8,821 nt of DNA from contig DALH01000041.1 of NCBI GenBank assembly GCA_002499405.1, forward strand, positions 1-8,821. Direction: 5' to 3'. Shown piece after piece: positions 6,346 through 8,821 of this stretch. Made by a program: the position numbers and the translations under genes. Below the pieces are notes generated by a model. It was given only the letters and a program-made list of their open reading frames with translations, was not told the origin of the DNA and did no database searches. The stretch is from Candidatus Micrarchaeota archaeon UBA95. GTDB taxonomy: Archaea; Micrarchaeota; Micrarchaeia; Norongarragalinales; Norongarragalinaceae. The first letter of the stretch is position 1. Each line of letters opens with the position of its first letter.

Positions 6346-7298
6346 ATTGTGACGTCTTCAAAGCGCGCGCCGTAATCCCCGTAAACCCCGGGCTCAATCG
6401 TGAAGCACATGCCTTTCTTGAGGGTGACGTCGTTCAAGCGCCGGGCGCAGTCGTGCACTTCCAACCCGATGAAGTGGCCCAATTGCAATCCTATTTCGTC
6501 GAATCGCTTGTGCAACCCGCGTTCCTGCAAGACGTTTTTGGCGGCTTTCGTGAGTTCGTGGGCTTTCGTGCCGGGCTTGGCGAGTTTTTCCGCGGCTTTC
6601 TTGGCTTGTTTGATTGCGTCAAGGGTTTCCAGGATTTTGGGGTTGCGTCCCTCGTAAACCGTGGTTGAGTAGTCGCCGCAATACTTTTCGGCGGTGCACC
6701 CGCAGTCAATCAGCAGCACGTCGCCTTTGCGATATTTCTCGTTGTTTGGCGTTGCGTGCGGCGTAGCCGAATCGGCGTTGACGGCGACGATTGGCGGGAA
6801 TGAGTCGAGGGCGTGGCCGAGTTCGCGTGCTTGGAGTTCGAGCAGCCCAGCGATTCGGTTGGTGGTATTGCCGTACAGGTTTTTTTGGAGCGCGGCGGAA
6901 ACAATTTGCTTGGTTGCGCGCTGGGCTTCGCGGACCAGTTTTTTTTCGTGTTCGTCCTTGGTTTCGCGGAGGCACTCGATTTTTCTGGTGAGTTTTGGGG
7001 CGTGTTCGTGGGCGGTTGCGAGCGAGGTGGCGTCGCAGTAGAGCGCCTTGATTTTGTTTTGTTTAAGGAATTCGGGGAGTTGTTTTTTGGTGAAGTTCTT
7101 GATTTTTTTGTTGGAGTAGTCGGCGTGCTCGTTTAAGGCGTAGAGTTCGGCTTGGTCGCGGGTGAAGAGCAGGGCGTAACCGGCTTCCGTTCCGGTGAGC
7201 CAGTAGGCGTTGGGGTTGTAGCGGGGGGCGGCGAGGAGCAGGGCTTCGTTTTTTTTGAGGGGGCGTTGAACCCGTTTGATTCGCGTTAAGTAATTCAT
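6339..7298 (-). CDS. M24 family Xaa-Pro peptidase (prolidase/aminopeptidase P type)
   Basis: Cytosolic metallopeptidase that releases N-terminal residues preceding proline, completing peptide breakdown. It has 319 residues: an N-terminal creatinase-type domain (about 1-110) and a C-terminal pita-bread domain (about 115-319). All five dinuclear metal ligands are visible: D198 (LIDCG), D209 (GDYSTT), H275 (LGHFIGLEVHD), E302 (TIEPGVY) and E314 (ARFEDVTIL). The supporting histidines H181 and H282 are also present. The protein stops only five residues after E314, whereas family members usually continue for a further strand or two, so the C-terminus is unusually short; no continuation follows the stop. 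The ATG at 7298 overlaps the TGA of the M42 gene (ATGA), indicating coupled translation with another exopeptidase. It could act as a dipeptidase (PepQ) or an aminopeptidase (PepP); the sequence does not decide. Confidence 0.9.
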   Translation of the reverse strand: MNYLTRIKRVQRPLKKNEALLLAAPRYNPNAYWLTGTEAGYALLFTRDQAELYALNEHADYSNKKIKNFTKKQLPEFLKQNKIKALYCDATSLATAHEHAPKLTRKIECLRETKDEHEKKLVREAQRATKQIVSAALQKNLYGNTTNRIAGLLELQARELGHALDSFPPIVAVNADSATPHATPNNEKYRKGDVLLIDCGCTAEKYCGDYSTTVYEGRNPKILETLDAIKQAKKAAEKLAKPGTKAHELTKAAKNVLQERGLHKRFDEIGLQLGHFIGLEVHDCARRLNDVTLKKGMCFTIEPGVYGDYGARFEDVTIL

Positions 7299-8368
7299 TT
7301 GTAGTTCTTGAATTCCTTTACGAGGGCTTTCAGGAGGTTGGCCGCATTTTCGGCGTCGCGGAGGTCAATCATTTCGGAGATGGAGTGGAGGTATCGCGAG
7401 GGCACGCCGATGCTTGCGGTGAGCACGCCGGTTTCCATGTATTGCATGCGGGAGGCGTCGCTTGCCCCCATTTCGGCGACTTCGTATTGATGATTGATTT
7501 TGTTTTTCGCGGCCATTTTTTCAATCCATTCAACGAGGTCGTGGGGCATGATGAGGCCGCGGCCGCTTGCTTCCACGACGTTGATTACGGGTCCCTTCCC
7601 GAACTCGGCGGGGACTTTTTCGGCGGTGATGTCTGGGGAACCGCAGGCGAGGGTGACGTCCACGGCTATTGCAAAGTCGGGTTTGACTCCGTACGCGGCG
7701 GTGCCGGCCCCGAACAACCCGGTTTCCTCGCGCACGGTTCCGACGAGGTGGAGTTCGCAGTTGGGTGAGCTGATTTCGTCGGCTAAGACGAGGAGTATTG
7801 CGCAACCAACTCTGTCGTCCAGCGCTTTTCCGACTATGCGGTGGTTCGGGAATTCGTGGAATTCGGCATCAAAGCTGACGTTGGTTCCGGGCCGGATGCC
7901 CCATTTCCCGGCTTCCGCCTCGTCCTTGGCTCCCACGTCAATATACATTTCTTCGTGTTCCTGCACCTTCTGCAGGTCTTCTTTTTTCATGAGGTGCGGC
8001 GCCTTCATGCCGATTATGCCGGGAATCATTTTCTTGGCGTGAACGGTTACGCGGCGCGTGCCGATGGTTGCATTGTAGAGCCCGCCCACTTTGACGAACC
8101 GCAGGAATCCCTCCTTCGTGATTGAGGAAACGGCCAGCGAAACCTCATCCATGTGCGCGGCAACCATTACCTTCTTGCCCCGCCCCTTTACGGCGTGCAC
8201 GTTTCCGAGGACGTCGCGGCGTACCTTGAAACCGGCGCGCTTGAAGTGTTTTTCCATGTATTCGGCTACTTCGCGTTCTTCGCCGGTGGGTGCGTGCAGT
8301 TCGCTCAATTCCTTTAAGTATTGCTTTAGTTTCATGGCCAACCAACCCTTTTTTATTAGTTTCAACAT
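7295..8368 (-). CDS. M42 family TET-type aminopeptidase
   Basis: Zinc- or cobalt-dependent aminopeptidase of the M42 family, which in Archaea forms large tetrahedral dodecamers that trim peptides released by the proteasome. Metal and catalytic residues are complete: H72 and D74 (AHMDE), D184 (KALDDRVG), E214 and E215 (REETG, general base and ligand), D237 (AVDV) and H328 (YLHS). At 357 residues it is of normal length. The inserted PDZ-like dimerisation region of the family falls roughly at residues 85-170. Two starts are possible. ATG at 8368 has a TATA-like CCTTAAAAGAAG about 22 bases upstream. ATG at 8335 begins MKLKQYLKELSELHAPTGEE, which is where family members usually start, leaving MLKLIKKGWLA as an extension. 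It is transcribed divergently from the single-stranded DNA-binding gene and overlaps the next peptidase gene by four bases. Confidence 0.94.
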   Translation of the reverse strand: MLKLIKKGWLAMKLKQYLKELSELHAPTGEEREVAEYMEKHFKRAGFKVRRDVLGNVHAVKGRGKKVMVAAHMDEVSLAVSSITKEGFLRFVKVGGLYNATIGTRRVTVHAKKMIPGIIGMKAPHLMKKEDLQKVQEHEEMYIDVGAKDEAEAGKWGIRPGTNVSFDAEFHEFPNHRIVGKALDDRVGCAILLVLADEISSPNCELHLVGTVREETGLFGAGTAAYGVKPDFAIAVDVTLACGSPDITAEKVPAEFGKGPVINVVEASGRGLIMPHDLVEWIEKMAAKNKINHQYEVAEMGASDASRMQYMETGVLTASIGVPSRYLHSISEMIDLRDAENAANLLKALVKEFKNYK

Positions 8369-8384
8369 ATTCGTTAAGAAAAAC

Positions 8385-8396
8385 GCTTCTTTTAAG
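8385..8396 (-). promoter_or_regulatory. Possible TATA box for the peptidase operon
   Basis: CCTTAAAAGAAG on the minus strand lies about 22 bases upstream of the ATG at 8368, the same spacing as the promoter candidate before the ABCE1 operon. The match to the TATA consensus is only moderate. If translation starts instead at 8335, the AT-rich CTAATAAAAAA at about 8359-8349 is an alternative. Confidence 0.3.
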
Positions 8397-8408
8397 GAGT
8401 TGTATTAT

Positions 8409-8414
8409 AGGAGG
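8409..8414 (+). promoter_or_regulatory. Shine-Dalgarno site AGGAGG of the SSB gene
   Basis: AGGAGG lies eight bases before the GTG at 8423 but only two before the TTG at 8417. Normal spacing therefore favours the GTG start. It is the only strong ribosome-binding site seen in the window; the minus-strand genes appear leaderless or overlap-coupled. Confidence 0.75.
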
Positions 8415-8422
8415 TTTTGAGA

Positions 8423-8710
8423 GTGAAGATAAGTGATTTGACTCCCGGAACGGGCAACGTCGAACTCGAGGCGGAGATCGTCGGAATCGGTGAAACCCGT
8501 GAAATCAACAAGATGGGCCGCCAACTCCGCGTGTGCGACGTAACCGTGAAGGACGACTCGGGCACGATGACGCTCGTGTTGTGGAACGACAACATCGACA
8601 AGGTGAAGGAAGGCGACTTTATCCACATAGAGAACGCTTACGTGAACGAGTGGCAGGACAAGCCGCAACTCACGCTTGGCCGCTTCGGCAAGATGGAAGT
8701 CAAAGCGTAA
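8423..8710 (+). CDS. OB-fold single-stranded DNA-binding protein
   Basis: A 95-residue single OB-fold protein that coats single-stranded DNA in replication and repair. It resembles the OB domain of the Sulfolobus SSB and eukaryotic SOSS-B proteins: it opens VKISDLTPG, has the core VKDDSGTMTLVLWND (42-56) and the strand EGDFIHIENAYV (63-74), and ends in GRFGKMEV. Aromatic residues W54, Y73 and W77 sit where the Sulfolobus protein has its DNA-stacking aromatics (from memory of that sequence). It lacks the flexible acidic tail of longer SSBs, so it may be a minimal DNA-binding module or an RNA binder. GTG at 8423 is chosen over TTG at 8417 because of the AGGAGG spacing. It is divergent from the peptidase operon and lies 37 bases upstream of the tRNA gene. 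Confidence 0.88.
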   Translation: MKISDLTPGTGNVELEAEIVGIGETREINKMGRQLRVCDVTVKDDSGTMTLVLWNDNIDKVKEGDFIHIENAYVNEWQDKPQLTLGRFGKMEVKA

Positions 8711-8712
8711 GC

Positions 8713-8717
8713 TTTTT
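8713..8717 (+). terminator. T-run after SSB gene
   Basis: Five Ts begin two bases after the SSB stop, followed by a second pyrimidine-rich stretch ending in TTTTCC (8725-8731 region). Archaeal RNA polymerase terminates at such T-runs, so this could end the SSB message before the tRNA gene. No hairpin precedes it. The run is short, so termination may be partial. Confidence 0.35.
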
Positions 8718-8747
8718 CCCGCCTCTTTTCCAATAATACTGCTATCC

Positions 8748-8820
8748 AGCCCCGTCGTCTAGCGGTCAAGGATGACAGCCTCTGGAGCTGTAGACAGCAG
8801 TTCGAATCTGCTCGGGGCTA
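8748..8820 (+). tRNA. tRNA-Gln, anticodon CTG
   Basis: A complete 73-base cloverleaf without intron. The acceptor stem AGCCCCG (8748-8754) pairs with CGGGGCT (8813-8819). The D stem is GTCT/GGAT with a T13-G22 pair. The anticodon stem ACAGC (8775-8779) pairs with GCTGT (8787-8791) around the loop CTCTGGA, giving anticodon CTG at 8782-8784. The T stem AGCAG/CTGCT encloses TTCGAAT. The discriminator base is A (8820) and the next base is T, so CCA is not encoded and must be added. In Archaea glutamine tRNA is normally charged with glutamate and then amidated by GatDE. No clear TATA box is seen just upstream, so it may be co-transcribed with the SSB gene. Confidence 0.93.
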
Positions 8821-8821
8821 T

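Noticed and set aside
7494..8042. A 182-residue plus-strand frame opposite the M42 gene
   Set aside because: It is a mirror of the G+C-rich peptidase codons; the minus strand carries all the catalytic residues.
8417..8419. TTG as the start of the single-stranded DNA-binding protein
   Set aside because: It leaves only two bases after AGGAGG, while GTG at 8423 has eight and matches the family N-terminus.

Overview
The window is archaeal. The partial 16S rRNA gene on the minus strand has archaeal signatures (a TTGATCC-type 5' end and a perfect match to the archaeal 349F-type region). The protein genes are also archaeal in type: the ribosome-recycling ATPase ABCE1, a TET-type M42 aminopeptidase, a crenarchaeal/SOSS-B-like single-stranded DNA-binding protein, and TATA boxes about 22 bases upstream of start codons, as expected for leaderless genes. 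I cannot place the lineage. The divergent, shortened ABCE1 and the altered 16S 5' end suggest an uncultivated, fast-evolving group, possibly within DPANN, but this is inference.

Layout from left to right. Positions 1-760 hold the 5' part of a 16S rRNA gene, reading leftward off the window edge. Positions 761-1022 hold its leader and probable promoter, with a hairpin followed by a T-run and an inverted repeat in the leader. A gene-free spacer follows to 1227. Positions 1228-3690 (minus) encode an 820-residue DNA methyltransferase with an internal zinc ribbon and a C-terminal region resembling a PD-(D/E)XK nuclease. This gene is AT-richer than its surroundings and is flanked by two copies of a 15-16 base direct repeat, so it may be an acquired single-gene restriction-modification-like module.

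Positions 3793-8368 hold a tightly packed minus-strand cluster. In transcription order it is: M42 aminopeptidase, M24 Xaa-Pro peptidase (ATGA overlap), a probable promoter, a basic 166-residue protein with a degenerate LAGLIDADG-like segment, ABCE1 (TGATG junction), an 80-residue two-helix membrane protein (ATGA overlap), and a 42-residue basic microprotein. The two peptidases would trim short peptides left by proteasomal degradation. ABCE1 splits ribosomes after termination. The three small proteins around ABCE1 have no assigned function, but their overlaps suggest they are made together with it.

Divergent from the M42 gene, on the plus strand, are the single-stranded DNA-binding protein (8423-8710) with a strong Shine-Dalgarno sequence, then a complete tRNA-Gln(CTG) at 8748-8820.

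The strongest candidates for something undescribed are the methyltransferase/nuclease-like fusion with flanking repeats, and the ABCE1 operon with its degenerate LAGLIDADG-like protein and two tiny co-translated proteins.
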